Positions 1 through 13,515 of a stretch of DNA of 64,000 nucleotides are shown here, piece by piece. Source of the stretch: Rhizophagus clarus (taxonomy: Eukaryota; Glomeromycota; Glomeromycetes; Glomerales; Glomeraceae); NCBI GenBank assembly GCA_015698045.1, contig BLAL01000040.1, positions 1,528,501-1,592,500 of the forward strand, given 5' to 3'. Every line of letters begins with the position of its first letter. Position 1 is the stretch's first letter. The notes beneath the pieces are model-generated. The model had not been told where the DNA came from. It did no database searches and was given only the letters and a program-made list of their open reading frames with translations. The translations under genes were made by a program, and so were the position numbers.

Positions 1-2355
1 TCTTGAGTCTTGACTACGATCTCGGTAATTTTGTTTAATAAAAAGTGGAAGACATAATGGAACGAATTATACAAATGCGTGATGACTTATTAGGCCGAAC
101 AAATTAAATTTTTAGGTTCTCGTAATCAATTTTTCAAAAATTCAAAAATATTTTTTTATAATAAAAATTTATTACGTGATTTTACAAATCATTGACTTGA
201 CCATCATCATCCGCTTCAGAAATTTTTCCACATTAAATCTTGATAAAATTCATATTTTCTTCAACTAGATATAAAGGAAAAGAATATTTAAAGAAGCCGA
301 CAAGGAAATACTAAACATCTTAACTTCATATGAAGAGGAGGATAAAGCATTCACATTTTAGCAATTTATTATCAAAACCTGAAAGTGATAAACGCTTCCT
401 GATTCAACACTTACAATAATTGTTGCATTTATAAAATATAAAAGAGAAATTCATACAAATAATATGTTCAGATGTTCATTTATTTTCGTAATGCATTGAC
501 AAATACGTTTGATGTATAATAAAAAATACATATAAAATTTTATATATAAGAAAAATCGCGCGCCCGTTTCTTTTTTTTAAAATGGGCTTAAATATCTACT
601 AGTTTTGTTTTTTTGACGATATTTATAGTCTATAATCCTTCTTTGTAAACTAATCAAAGCAAATAGTACACATAAATAAGATCTAATTATCTTCGTAATT
701 ATAGAATTATTAGGCACGTAGTATTCAATATGGAGGTCAGTGTGGAATGATTGGCTGTCATTATACCGCGCAGCGGCACATGACAACAATCATGAAATAT
801 TGACCGTAATGAATAACGAAGTGCCTAATAATGGTTATACTGTATATCCCTGGTAGCCTTAATGATCATGATAAATTGGATACCACATCAAATGTTAAAT
901 CAAATTTTGGAATTATTTAATTCTGATAATTACTCTATTCATCTAATTTTTTTAATGTAAATATAAAGCAAAATCGTGATCTCTATAGTACGTTATTGAT
1001 ATCCGGCAATAAATGACGTCACATGCAGAATATGAGCAAAATAGTTGGCATCATGATCCTATGAGATACCGGATATAATCAGAGAAAATGTGGAGATTAT
1101 ATATTGGCCCATGTTATAATTGTTATGCGGTATATAGGCACGCGGAAACGGAGATCACGAAAAAAAAAAATCGAATTATGGATGAATGACTTACTAATGA
1201 ATAATCTTTTCCCATGATTTCTAGGAAAATATAATGTTAATGTTCATAATATCGCAAGCTATCTTTCATATGAAGTAAAATACAAATTTGCAGGACGTGA
1301 GAAGAATCACAAAAAAAAATTGGAAAGGTTCTCGAAATAGTAAAAAAACTAAAAATGTAAATTTTACTGTCGTGAACATTGGTATTTTCCGTGCCAAATG
1401 ATATCTTTTTTTTTTTGGCGCCAAAAATTTATGGGGCACAAATCACGTGATCGAGAAATTTTTGAAAATTTTTTGACGATAATCTAAATGAATGAATGAA
1501 CCTTAAGAAGGTGTAGTTCACATGAAATTGTGACACATTTCCATTACCAAGTTCATCACGGGGCATATCATCAATCGGAACATTCATCACAATTCTCCTC
1601 CGTAATAATAAAAAGTAATGAAAACTCTAATTATGGAATTCAATTATGGGATTATATAATTCATGTAATTGCGTAAAATAGAATAAACCATTATTGTTGT
1701 CATTTATTCGTGTTACTTTACCCCTTAAAAAGTTCAGAAACAATTTAGATTAGAGGATTGGGTAATGAGATATAATATTTTTAGGATTTAAATTTGGGTT
1801 ATCAATAATATTAGCATAGAAAGAAACAAGTATAGTCGCTTGATGGATTAGACCCTTTACATTTTACTTCATTTCTTACATTCATGGTGAATAATATTTT
1901 TCCCTTTATAGGTCCCTATTTCCAGTTCTGTTGGATAGATGATATTTTTAAATTACGTACGAAGTGTGTAAACAATACGATGAATAAATTAAATTCATTA
2001 TTGCTATTGACTGTCCTATTGAATGGTCTTATGACCAATTGTTGTACAAATTTGTGTAGCCAAGCTATTATTTTTATTAATGCATTGTTTGTAATAAAGA
2101 TTTCCGGATCGATTCAATTTCCGATTACTGATTAAATGAATAAATAATGTCATTTGTCATTTTTTCCGATAGGATAATAGCGATTTTTTTACTGGTGTAC
2201 TGGTTTATTAATGAATAATAAGTAGATAAATAAATAAAAAAGCCCGTGTGTTGAATCCATCATTTTTTTCTTTCTTTTTTTTTTTTTTTTTTTTTTTTAT
2301 AAAATCAATCCTCAAAAAAAATAAAAAATAAAAAATAAAATCAAATAAAATAATA
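1..2355. other. AT-rich stretch without a supported gene
   Basis: Only short open frames occur here, none with a recognisable domain or a convincing exon structure. The stretch ends in a long T tract (about 2268-2300) shortly before the HMG-box gene start. Confidence 0.6.
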
Positions 2356-3225
2356 ATGACTTTCCCACCTGCAATTACACCTTGGGATCTTTTAAAATAC
2401 AAAAGAATTCCAAATATTTTCATGATATATAGAATTGCATTAAGAAAGGAATTGAGATCAAAAAATATTACTATTAGTCGAAAAGATGTTTCTGTTCTTG
2501 CAAGTAGTTTATGGAAGAAAGAACCAGATTTTGTTAAAGAAAAATATAAGGAAATAGAAATTGAAGCAAAAAAATTAAAAAAATTGCGTAAACAGTATAC
2601 AATGTCACTACAACAAGGAAATCCTTCTGCGGTTGAACAACAAATTTCTTTTGAAAACTTGATGAATTCTTTTGATATCGTAAATTCGACAATTCCGATA
2701 TCAAATTCCCCCGATATTGTACAATTGAATTCTCTCGATGCTGTACAATTAAATTCTTCTCATAATGCACAGGATATAAATTTGACAAATCCAATATCAA
2801 ATTCTTTAAATTCTTTTGATCAAATTGTACCTAACGCATTTTGTCAGGTTTCAAATGAAAATTTTTCGGCATATCCTCCATATTCTCAACAAGAAAGTTC
2901 TTCTTTCACATTCGATATCGAACAACGTGTTAGAAATTTGGAACAGCAATTTCAAATTCTAAACAATCATAATAGATATGATACCGGTACTGATTTATAA
3001 ATTAATTTAATAATATGTATTATAATTATTATATTTATATCTTCAGATACTTTTACAGTTGGAATGAATATTGAAACTCGAGTACAAATTCTAGAACAAG
3101 AGAGAGATTTATTTATCCAAACTCTAATTAATCTAAACAGGTATTAAATCCTTGTCACATAAAAATATTTATAAATTGTGTACTAAAAAAATGGTTATTA
3201 TTATTTTAGCTCCCTTGGAAATTGA
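2356..3225 (+). CDS. HMG-box protein, MATA-HMG-like, three exons
   Basis: I read three exons, 2356-2986, 3047-3140 and 3210-3225, with GT-AG introns of 60 and 69 bp, giving 246 aa. The single-exon reading stops at 3000, but splicing at 2987 and 3046 keeps the frame. Residues about 18-75 form an HMG box: a PNIFMIYR helix-1 start, an SVLASSLWK segment with the conserved Trp, then a Lys/Glu-rich third helix. HMG boxes bind and bend DNA in the nucleus. The C-terminal half is Asn/Ser/Gln-rich with a repeated NSP/NSxD pattern. It ends in a heptad-like segment (RVRNLEQQF) that recurs in exon 2 (RVQILEQER), suggesting a short coiled coil. MATA-HMG genes are strongly expanded in AM fungi; a mating role for this copy is not shown. 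Confidence 0.8.
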
Positions 3226-3312
3226 TAATTTTAACGTGACATTCTCATCACAAGAAAATTGTTCCGCGTAAAAAACAAAAATTATATAGTTGTAATAAAG
3301 GCTGGACCGAAA

Positions 3313-3344
<32 letters not shown>

Positions 3345-4788
3345 AATTTTATTATTATATTTTTATTATTATTTTTTTTTTTTAAAAAAAAAATTAAGTG
3401 ATGTACTCATAAAAAAAGAAATTTTTGTAAATGGTTTAGTAATTGTAATTAAATAAACTAAACCTTTAACGAAAATAATCCATGTCACGTGTATTACTAT
3501 TTAATTGTTTGTTTAAATAATGTATAACGTTGCAAAGACGCGAACAAAGTGAAATAATAAGTTAAAAAACAATTTTATAAAACCGTCGTACTTATTTATT
3601 CATACCTTACCAAATACTTGAGTGATAATTTTATACAAATAAGATTACGATGCTTATATATTTTATATCACAAATTCTCTTCCTAAAGAAAATGCTTACT
3701 CAACGCTGTCTTGTGCTTAATTACTTGATATTTCGATACGATGATCAATTTTAAGTTTGGATACAGTATATACATATAAAGTAAAATATTAAAAGATGTG
3801 AAATTCGAGTTCTGACTGTATATTTTGTGCGTCAGTGTCGATTTGCGTCAGATGTAAATACCTATAAGAAAACTATTTTTTTTTTGCTAATAAAGTTACC
3901 TCGCGTACCATAAGTGAACTTGCGCGTCATGATGAATTACACATATCCTGAAAATATTACATGAATCCGACCTATAATTAATTATATACTTTAAATAATC
4001 TTATATGCTATAATAAACGTTAAATTTTTTAGTCTCAATGTATCTTAGAAGACTAAGTAAACTTGTTCTCATCATTGTAAACGCATAATTTTAAAGTTTC
4101 AGCATAAACAAATTCATATTCGTGGTAATATTCTTATTTAAAATTCAAAATCGGCATCTGACGCGAATCGACATTTCTTTCGAATATTAATATATAGATT
4201 GTATGTGAATTGTGTTAGGGTCTCGTGTAGGCGTGTCTAACATTTATGGTGAATAGGTTTACAAATTTATAAATTGTAATTAGAATTAGTAAGAAAAAGC
4301 AATCCACAAACCGATGTCGAATACTAATCGAATAATATATGAATGATGATAGAGAACAAACCGAAACTTAGTAATATATGTAAAGGTTTTATGACTTAAT
4401 ATCTTTGATGGGATAAATAGTATGCATATAATCAAAGCAACCATTGAATCGGCCCTTCATATTAGTATTTGTATGAAACTTTGTGATTTAATAAAATGAT
4501 ACAATATCACGTCTGCTCCGTCAGCTGGTTAGGATTATCTTTTCGTATACCATCGACGTGAAGTTCCATGGAAGTCTTTCATCCCCTTCTTTTTATGCGT
4601 CGTATTAATTGGTATGTACTTTTCCGTGAACGTGATCTTTTTATTATAGATCGACTTTCGGCCATAAAATTTATCGCCCTTTTGATCTTGTTTATAGATC
4701 TTACTGCACTTTAATGCGGAAAGAATATAAAATGTATCCATTATAATGAAAAATTTTATTAAATAGTTATTGGATGAAGGAGTAGATA
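3226..4788. other. Intergenic, no gene seen
   Basis: It contains poly-T/poly-A tracts near 3310-3400 and the 3' flank of the HMG gene. I see no exon-like segment. Confidence 0.5.
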
Positions 4789-4940
4789 TGGGATGAGTGC
4801 TGGGAAAAGGGACCAAATTGAAAATTTTTTCAAAAAAAAGTTCTTAAGTAAAATAAATTCAAATTTGATCATCTGATTTAGAACATTTGTTATTTAAAAA
4901 AATTTTAATCATTTGGTCCCTTTTTCCAGCATTCGCCCCA
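4789..4940. mobile_element. Short palindromic MITE, probably Tc1/mariner-like
   Basis: The left end TGGGATGAGTGCTGG and the inverted right end TGGGGCGAATGCTGG continue into AAAAGGGACCAA on both sides, so most of the 152 bp is two inverted arms around a short AT core. TA dinucleotides flank both ends, consistent with a TA target duplication. There is no coding capacity. Confidence 0.6.
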
Positions 4941-7003
4941 TATATCCGTCGATGATCGATATCACCATCCAATAATGTTCAGTCATTAGGAATAATGCAA
5001 GTTTTAATTACATGATTTTGATGCGCGCGACGACCAATAGAAATCAATGCCACTAATCTTTAGAACGAAAAAGAATTAGAAAGAGAGGTGATTACTCAAA
5101 GAAATATTTAATGTGATATATCTTTTGGTTATATCAATATTGACATATGACCGTTTGGCTAAGGTTTTGATCATAAATATATCTAAATGGCTTGATAAAA
5201 CGGCCAGCTAAATCAATTCGTCCCGGCCAGATACTTGATAACGATAATTTGAACGTTTTTCAAGACTCGTCTGGGATATGGTTGAACAAGATAATATTTC
5301 ATCATATGCTTGCGTCTAACAATCGCTCGATTATCCCGATTTCATGACAATCTTGGCCTTCACTATTACGATCTTGTGTAACGGTTGTGCAACAGGAAGC
5401 GAAGAGAAAAGGAATCGCGTAAATTGCGCCGCTTGAAAAAGAAAACGAGTGATCTTCTAAAAATGCAAAATCACGGGATTTCATGAAAGTTCATGATCAA
5501 TAAAGCCACATTTCTATTTTTATGATTATCATATCTCAATGAAACATTTTCCCTGATATTTATGCAAGTGTGAAATCAAAGAAAGCGTTCTAATTATAGA
5601 ATTATATACACCAATTCATACTAAAAAAAAAAATAAAAAAAATTCCAAAAGCAACTCCACAAATACTTTTTTTATAAGTATAAAAATGTTTACTCTGACC
5701 CCTTAAAGTTTCGCCTCAAATTTGAAACAGTACTAATCAGTAATAAGGAATTGAAGTCTAAAAAAATATTACTATTTAATTGATCAAATGTTTCTTCTTT
5801 TGCAGGTGATGATGTTGTAAAATGATGCAAAAAATTCTGTATATTGCATATTAAAGTATCAACATCAACTTTTTTATTACAACAAAGAAAATCTAAATAT
5901 TAAATTTTTTTTAATAATTAACTGTTAAAGCAGGGGCAATCAAAGTTTTAGGTTTAATATTATATCACATTAATAATAAAAACGTGACCAATGATAATGA
6001 TGATAATGATGTTTCAGTAAATTATCTCACAAAAAAAGAAAACAAAATCTTGTCACATGCCTTATTAATCAGTTTAAAGTTTTAACTGTTTGTTTTTTAA
6101 ATTTAAATAATATAATAATACGTGTAACGCTGCATTGGACAAAATGTAATTCAAACTTTAAAAACAACAACAATGAGAACTTTTACTGTACAGTCGGACG
6201 GGTCGGGTCTACTGCGGATTTGTTTAAGAACTTAGTTCCCTAAATTTTAATTATATATAATTTTTTTTATTTGTTTTTAATTGGATTGATTTTCTTTTTA
6301 CAGAAAAAAATATGTTTATCACACGCTTACATTTTCCCTCGTCTTATCCATCCTATCTTGTAATCTCATACAAACTACTAAAGTAATAAGATCATGGATT
6401 GCGTAATTATAATTCCTCCCGAAAAATAGACCTTGAATTAGAACTCTAAACATGCATCATCGTTTTCGTTGTCACTTGTGGTATCATCTAATTCATCTTC
6501 GCATTGATCTTCCTGAAGTTGTGGGGCATGTTAAAGATCGATCCATTTTTAGTGATTTGAAAACTTTGTTGTCTATTACTATGTCGTGATAGTTAGTAAA
6601 TTTGTTCATTTTCTTTATTTTATAATGAAACAACCATTGTATTGAATTATTTTGTAGTGAAACAACTAGTACATTTATTTGCGACTTTGCCTTATTTTCT
6701 TTTAAATTTGTTCATACATGTGATTTCATTCACAGAATTATGTTATTTAACTAGTGCGATTATTTAATCAAAAAATTGCTATTGTATTAATTGTAATGTG
6801 ATTAATTAAATCTATTATTCAGATGATTAGTTCTAAGCAGTACAATATTTATATTTTATATTATTATACTATTAGATTCAATTTAATTTTCTTTCTATTG
6901 TTGAGTTAATTTAATTCGTTCCTTTACGTTTGTTATCTTATCCCCTAATAGCTAACATTATTATAATCCGTGTTACATATGTCCCAAAAAAGGGAAGGGT
7001 TAT
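4941..7003. other. Intergenic, holding a worn HMG-locus duplicate
   Basis: Apart from the HMG relic listed separately, I see no supported gene. Short open frames near 5302-5484 have no recognisable content. Confidence 0.45.
5735..6160 (+). pseudogene. Decayed duplicate of the HMG-box gene locus
   Basis: The stretch from about 5740 (AAGGAATTGAAGTCTAAAAA, then ATTACTATT and GATCAAATGTTTCTTCTTTTGCA) aligns by eye with the HMG-box exon at 2444-2505, with indels and a stop. The 3' flank matches too: TGTTTGTTT, a run of AAATAAT, then GTGTAACGCTGCA at about 6120, against GTATAACGTTGCA at about 3520. No open frame survives. I read this as an old duplication of the locus at 2.4-3.5 kb. Confidence 0.5.
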
Positions 7004-7825
7004 GACACACTAAAATCAGAGAGTCTGGCAAGTGACGAAGTCGTTGACAAGAAGGACAAGAAGGAGGCTTCTCACAAATTTTCTTGTAGCTTAGCAACAA
7101 TAATTGCACGAGATAAAGAGGTAGTTGTTTCCGATGGCTGTAAAGCCTACGTTGGTGCTTGGCTTGATAAAGATATTGAATATGTCAACAAAATCGAGGA
7201 ATATATCTAAATATTCCCTCATGAATCAAAAGTCGATAAGAATGCTCTAACAGAAGAAAGATTTTCATACTGTTCTAAAAAACTTGAATCTAAATTCAAT
7301 AAACTGAAGAGAGATTTGGTTCTTAGTTCAGACGGGTACATTGCTAAATCTTTCATAGAATATGCTTCAACTCATTTAAGAAGATTTGATCTTATGAAAT
7401 TAGATGATGTGAATAAATCCAAGATTTCTGTCGTTTGTTGCAATTATTAGAAACAAATCGATGAAACCAATAAAAAAGCGATTCCTGAGAAATTTTTAGG
7501 ACATCTTAGAAAGGTAGGATCTTATATTGCGTCAGCGTCCAATTTAGCAAAATGTGCAAATAAAGTACAGTACAAAAACTTATTTCCTAATATCGAATTG
7601 CGTATAATGAAGCTAACTGATCGGCCCATATATTCATGGGAACATGTTATCAAAAGTTTTGTTCGTGATCACGTAGATTATGTGCGTTTCGAAGATGAAT
7701 GTTTGAAACCTTAGATGTTGTCACTTAGTAAAGAAAACCTTGATGAAGGAATGTGTAAACACGTTATGGGAGATGAAAATTATGCCAATGATGGCGAATA
7801 TTGTAGTTACAAAATACGTGGATGA
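7004..7825 (+). pseudogene. Pseudogene of unknown family, in-frame stops only
   Basis: A single frame runs from about 7004 to the TGA at 7823 with protein-like composition (many Lys, Asp, Glu; phrases such as AYVGAWLDKD and LRRFDLMKLDD). It is interrupted by a TAA near 7208, a TAG near 7448 and a TAG near 7712. No frameshift is needed across about 270 codons, so the decay is recent or only by point mutation. The GC content is above that of the surroundings. I do not recognise the family and find no start codon with confidence; a multicopy AM-fungal or transposon-linked gene is a guess. Confidence 0.55.
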
Positions 7826-10800
7826 TTTTTAATTATAATTATGCATTCTAAATAAAACTATAATTATGCATTTTAAGTAAAAAAAATACGCCTGTATGGT
7901 TGGACTTATCAATAAAGCATATATACAAGCAGAATTATAATTAAATTGATAACTTGAGTGACAGAACGTTCAAAGGGAGGTGCCATAATTAGTAATCCAC
8001 TAACATAGTGTTAATTTTTTTCTATTATACACCTATCTTTTATGTTTCTCTGATCTCTAAATAAATTATCCCCATTCACATATTCCGTTTCAATATCTAC
8101 GTTTAATTCCCACGATTACGTTCGTGTATTTCATGAAAATTATGTTACGCAAGAGAACTTGAAGTGATTTCGGGTCTATAACAAAATTCCGGAGCAAAAA
8201 TTAACCAAAGTGTATAAAAAACAATGCTTTCGATCACACTTACCGTTATATTTCTTTTCGCAAAGCTTATTGTAAGATAGAACGCTTAATACATTGGTAA
8301 ATTCTTGCAGGAGCTGATAGTAATGTACATACCAACGATGATTTCCCGGTGAATATTAAGTAAAATGTTCATGAACAAATATAACATGATCAGGCATTAT
8401 ATTTTGTTACAGATTCAATTGATCTATCTCGTTTAACTATATAATTGCAGTGGGTCTAAAGATCAATTTTTGGTAAAATATGGTCTCATCCAAAAAACTA
8501 ATCAACAGACCTTAGGAAACAAATAGACTGCGTATGTTATATATATGATGTCGCCTGATGTCGTGTGGTAAATATAAAGACTCTTCACACCTCGAAACGA
8601 TACCAATAACTTTTAGGTTTACAAAAAACCGTAACCAAGATCAGTGAATGTTGTACGTAATAATTTATCAGTAAACGCAAGGAATAAATACGAAAGTTCG
8701 GGTCTCTGCTCGTGATACATGATGATGTTATTACGTACTACATTTCTATCCCATTAGCCTATCTATTCCCCGGTGAGATTACCTAATGACTTTACTTCCT
8801 TTTCATTCCCATCGATTCCTCTCTAGCTTTCAGCTTCTGTGCCTCTTCCAGTGATTATATAATATGACCAAAGACTCTCTCCGACTCGTCTTTCATATCT
8901 TCATTTTCATACACAAAAAGGTTCGATAACTTGAATGGCGGTTTCTCTTCACTATCTGACGTGCATTACATGAAATACCATTTTCCACACCTGTTATAAT
9001 CCCTCATACATTATCCATATTGTACACGTGTTTGCTTTGTGTTTGCGAGAAAATCTGAACGGTGACTGTACGAAATCTTTTCGGACAGTACTGCTTGTGC
9101 TTAATCATAACCTAACATCAGATGCACAGTATCCCCTGGATTACGGTGCTGTTACACTAGTAGCACACTGTACTCAATAGTGCGTATATAACAAACCTTT
9201 GAAATTTGTGAACTGTGGAGTATAACAAATTAACAATAGATTTTTATTAAATAAAAAATTTTTACTTTATTATATTTATAAACGTCCCAATCACGAAGTG
9301 GTAAATAAATTAAAAAGAATTAATGAAAAAAAAAAAATGAATGGATTTTTTAATTAAAATTTTGAACCGCGTTTTTTTTTATATTTCATTTTTCACGTGT
9401 TTAAGTGCCAAAATAAAAAGTTTACACAGCCGTGATTAAGTATGTGCTATACTGCTAGTCATTGTACTACCGTGTAACGTACTCGGAACCTTTTTAACGT
9501 ACTCGGAACCTTTTTAGCACTTGCTTTATTATATAGCGTTTATTACTATTTATAAACGTCCAATTACAAATTTTTTAATTAAAAAATGATTGTAATACTA
9601 TTATGCTTTATCAAATTTTGAAACGCGTTTTTTTTACTCTTTTTTAAATAAAAATACGGATTTCCTTTTCTTAAAATATGGAGAGTCCCGTTCGATCATC
9701 AATCCCGTATCGATAATCTATTTTATAGGAAAAAAAAAAATTCTTTTTTATTTTTGTAAGATTCTTGAGCTTTCAATTTCAAAAGGACTTAATTTTTTCT
9801 ATGGTAAAAAAGGTAAAAAAACGCGAATATGGCTTTCTTGACGAATATTCGAAGGTATTTACTTCAATTTTTTTTTTATTGGAACTTTCGAAACTTTTTT
9901 TTTTTATGAAATGGGTTGCTTTTCAAAATTTGGAGGTTTTTATTGTTTAAAACATGCGAAATTTCAGTTCTTTCTTTTTTAAACAATAATTCCTTAGCAA
10001 ATCACAAAAAAAAAAAATTTGATCTGAAGTCCTGAACCCCTTTGTTTTTGACTAAGGGGTCTTATGCAGATGTGTCGTACAAAACTATCACTCATTTAGT
10101 TCATATAGTTGGCCATGATAGGGACCACTTGATCATTCGATAAATATATATATATTTTTGGCTAATTAGAAATTTCTTGATGACTAAATTAATTCTTAAT
10201 AGTTCGCCATTTACCATTTTATTGACATTCTAAAAGGATTCTCTTTAGTTTAGCGTCTTATTCATTGTGGATCACGCAATTCTAAAATGAAAAATATACT
10301 GTAATCATTAGTATATGGTACAAATACGCCCCCTCAGGGATTATTGTAAAAAAAATGAAACGAATAAGGATTCTTATTCATCTTTTAAGAAAAAAAATTT
10401 TTTTTTTCCTCCTTTTCCGTCTGTTCAAATCACAATTATTGTGTGTACCATTGTACCATGAAAAACTTGTTTTGATATTATGACGCAGTAACTTTTTCAC
10501 GGGATATTACGCGAAATGTTTAATTCACTCTAAAAAAGAAGCTGAGCTTCTAAGGGGTATTTTTTTTTTTTTATTATCTTATTTGTAATGTGTACATATT
10601 TTATTTACTATATATATATATATATAAAAATTGTAAATTATAATTTAATATGTTGTTTTCAATGTTTTAAAATATTATCTTAATAAAAATGAAAAAAAAA
10701 AAATGTGTAATTAAATGGTAAAAGAATTTTTAAATAATTTTATTAAAAAATTTTTGTTTCTTACTATAAATGGGTTAACAAAAAAATTTTTATTTTATTT

Positions 10801-11606
10801 TATTTTTTTTTTTTAAAAAAAAAAAAAAAAAACAAAATCTTTTGATAATTAATATATGACAAATAAATACATTATTTACAAGAAAAAAAAAAGGAAGGAA
10901 GAGGAATAAAGTAATGAAAGAAGGAGAAAATAGTAAAGGGAGGATGGATAAAAAAAAAAAAAAAAATTAAATCATACAAATAATAAAATAATTATATCCG
11001 GATGTTAAGAAAAATAAATGAATGATGTGTATATAAATGAATTAATGATAAAATAATGAGTTAATTAATATAAATTTTTTTTTTTTTTGGAAATATACGA
11101 AATATTATCTTTTTTTTTTTTTTTTTTGTTTCACTAATATTAACTAATAAAAGGGAAAAAAGAAAAACAAACCCAAAAGTCGTTCTAATAAATAAGTAAT
11201 ATCTTTATAGATTGTCATTTAGTTTATGTGTATCCCTCTCCTATCCCAAAAAATTAATAACGAGAGAAAAAAAAATGTAAATTGTTCATAAATTCATACA
11301 AAAAATCTACGGAGCACATATCAAATTTTTTATCATACATGCAAAATTAATGTTTGAAAAAAAAATGATGTATATGTGCACGTGAGAGGAAATGTTTTGT
11401 GTATATACAGAAATTAATTTTTAAAGTTGAAATTTTTATGCAATAAAGGGGAAAATAATGTACTTTTTTTTTTGATTATGTGCTCTATGATTTTTTGTAA
11501 GTGTTTTTTTAGATATAAATTTTTAATAATAATAATTTTTTTTGTTTGTGTTGTGATTTCTTTTTTTTTTTTGTTACGAAATGTCATTAAATACATCCAT
11601 CATTAA
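7826..11606. other. Long intergenic stretch, no gene seen
   Basis: Nearly 3.8 kb of AT-rich DNA with homopolymer runs and simple repeats (TA repeats near 10145 and 10613). A diverged direct duplication is visible around 9235-9410 and 9535-9640: both parts share TATTTATAAACGTCC and a GAAxCGCGTTTTTTTT segment. No open frame here has domain-like content. Confidence 0.5.
9476..9515. repeat. Exact 20-bp tandem duplication
   Basis: AACGTACTCGGAACCTTTTT occurs twice back to back, lying between the two parts of the diverged duplication around 9.2-9.6 kb. Confidence 0.85.
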
Positions 11607-13515
11607 TTAAGTCGTCAATGAGGCATTATTAATATTAACAATATTATTAGTATTAGGTCGCATACTAATAACTTCAATCAATCCAGGGGCAAATCTAGCA
11701 GTGGATGCGGAAGATGGAGCTCTACTAATACGTTTTTTGGTATTACCTCTGTTTCTGAACTTGTTGAATTTTTCAGCGATCACATTGCCAGAGAAAGGTG
11801 ATTTGTGGGATCCTTTTTGTGGGAAACCACTGGAGTTCTTTTCATGTTCGGTATTATTAGTGTAAGTAACGGTGGTGGCAATTGTGTTATCCTGACTAGA
11901 TTCGTCGACGGAATATTCACTAGCACTCTCAATAATTGTGCTAATTGAATTTTGAGCATTGGTTACGTTCACATTATTATTGCTAGATCTGCGACCTCGA
12001 ACGATACCGATACTACTAGACCTTCGTGGAACTTGTAAAGTAGATTGGTCGACAGATTCAGCTTTCGTTGTTGATTCACTGGATTGATCAATCAAGACAG
12101 TATTTCTTCTTCTTTCGGTTCGAATAAATCGTTTAAAAGAAGAAGTAGGAGTAGAAGACGAAGATGAAAATTTTGGTTGATTGTTGTCCTCAACTGATTT
12201 TCCAGGATAAATTTTATTGGCAAAATGAAGAAGTGCTGCTTGATTATTTTTACTAATATGACAAGGTGGTGGTATCATATCTACATCTGATACTATTGAT
12301 TCGATCGTTATAGGAATACTCAATGGAATCAATTCCTTACTCTTATTTGCCATTTGAATAGAGATAACAAGTTTATGTCTAATTTCAACATTGCTTAAAT
12401 CATAATCTCTAATAAGAGGTTGAGTGATTGGCAGCTGGAAAACCATTGGTCTACTTTGTAATTTTAAAGGTTCTTTTTTGGGTAAATCGAAACAGAAAGG
12501 TCCAGAAATAATTTTTGATTTACGATCAGGAAAAGATTCATCATCTTTCGATTGTAAACTTTTAAAATTTTCAGTTTGAACAAACCAAAATTTTACATTA
12601 TCAACACGAAGACCATCCCAACGAGCATGAAATGTAAAAGTATCAGAATCTAATTTCATAATTCTTGGTATTAAGAATTCATAATCAAGAACTTTATCCA
12701 TTGAACCGGTATACCTAGCTGCACCAAGACCTTGTCTAATATGTTCATCACTTTGTAATAAGGTTCGTTGTATATTTAAATCCACAACGTCCACAATTTT
12801 ATTTTGAGTTGCTGACAAATCATCAGGACCTCGAGAGACGAGTTCAGCCTTCAAAAAGTACTCACATAAGAGGAGATCCGAACTCATAGATTCCGGTAAA
12901 TCTCCTGGTAGAAGAAATTCAAAAAAGAATTCGTGTATCCCTGGGATAAGAGTACGTTTATTTGCCAATAAAATGCAAGTTGAAAATAATGTTCCTTGGA
13001 GTGGTTTTTCATCAGAAATTGAATTGGAGCTTTCATAGTTTTCATTTATTATATGGAATTCTCCTGCAAGAGTGAGCATAATCTCCTAAAATAATAAATG
13101 AAACAAACAAATAATTACGTATATACATATATATGTATTATATAAAACCAGTTAGAAAGGGTCATATAAAACGTTGGTAACACAATAATAAAACATCCAT
13201 GGAGAAAAAAACATCAATGAACTCGAACTCAAAAAAAATAAGGTTTCCTTTGTTTAATAATATTAAATAATAATAACATACTTTGACATGTAACTTTCCA
13301 GCCACTTCTAGCCTCACTTTACCCCTCACCGTCCTCGACTTATTTTTATCAGGCGGTCCATAAAATATAACCCTGTTCTTATCGAGTATTATATTAAAGT
13401 CAACAACGACTTGACCAGCCCGTAATAATTTTAAATTTCGTATAAAAATGTTATAAGGTATGCTTGAGTCAAACTCTAAGAGGGAAGCAGTTGTTGCGTT
13501 ATATTGCGAAGGCAT
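11607..13515 (-). CDS. Alpha-arrestin-like protein
   Basis: Two exons (13515-13282 and 13085-11607) with a 195-bp GT-AG intron in phase 0 encode about 570 aa. The N-terminal part carries an arrestin-N-like beta-sandwich pattern: RVIFYGPPDKNK, then RGKVRLEV and KEIMLTLAGEF across the splice. It is followed by PGIHEFFFEFLLPGDLPES, typical of alpha-arrestins, and a C-domain with RDYDLSNVEIRHKLVISIQ. Fungal alpha-arrestins are adaptors that bring Rsp5-type ubiquitin ligases to plasma-membrane cargo. Residues beyond about 380 are Ser/Asn-rich, apparently disordered, with basic Arg-Ser-Ser-Ser patches (possible phosphosites). I see no PPxY motif, so ligase recruitment may use another surface. The family call is firm; the cargo is unknown. 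Confidence 0.8.

Noticed and set aside
2208-2423. Minus-strand frame with a poly-Lys run overlapping the HMG-gene start
   Set aside because: It is caused by the T tract before the HMG-box gene and overlaps the better supported gene.
9765-9950. 61-codon plus-strand frame
   Set aside because: Phe/Lys-rich composition follows from poly-T and poly-A runs; no splice or domain signal.
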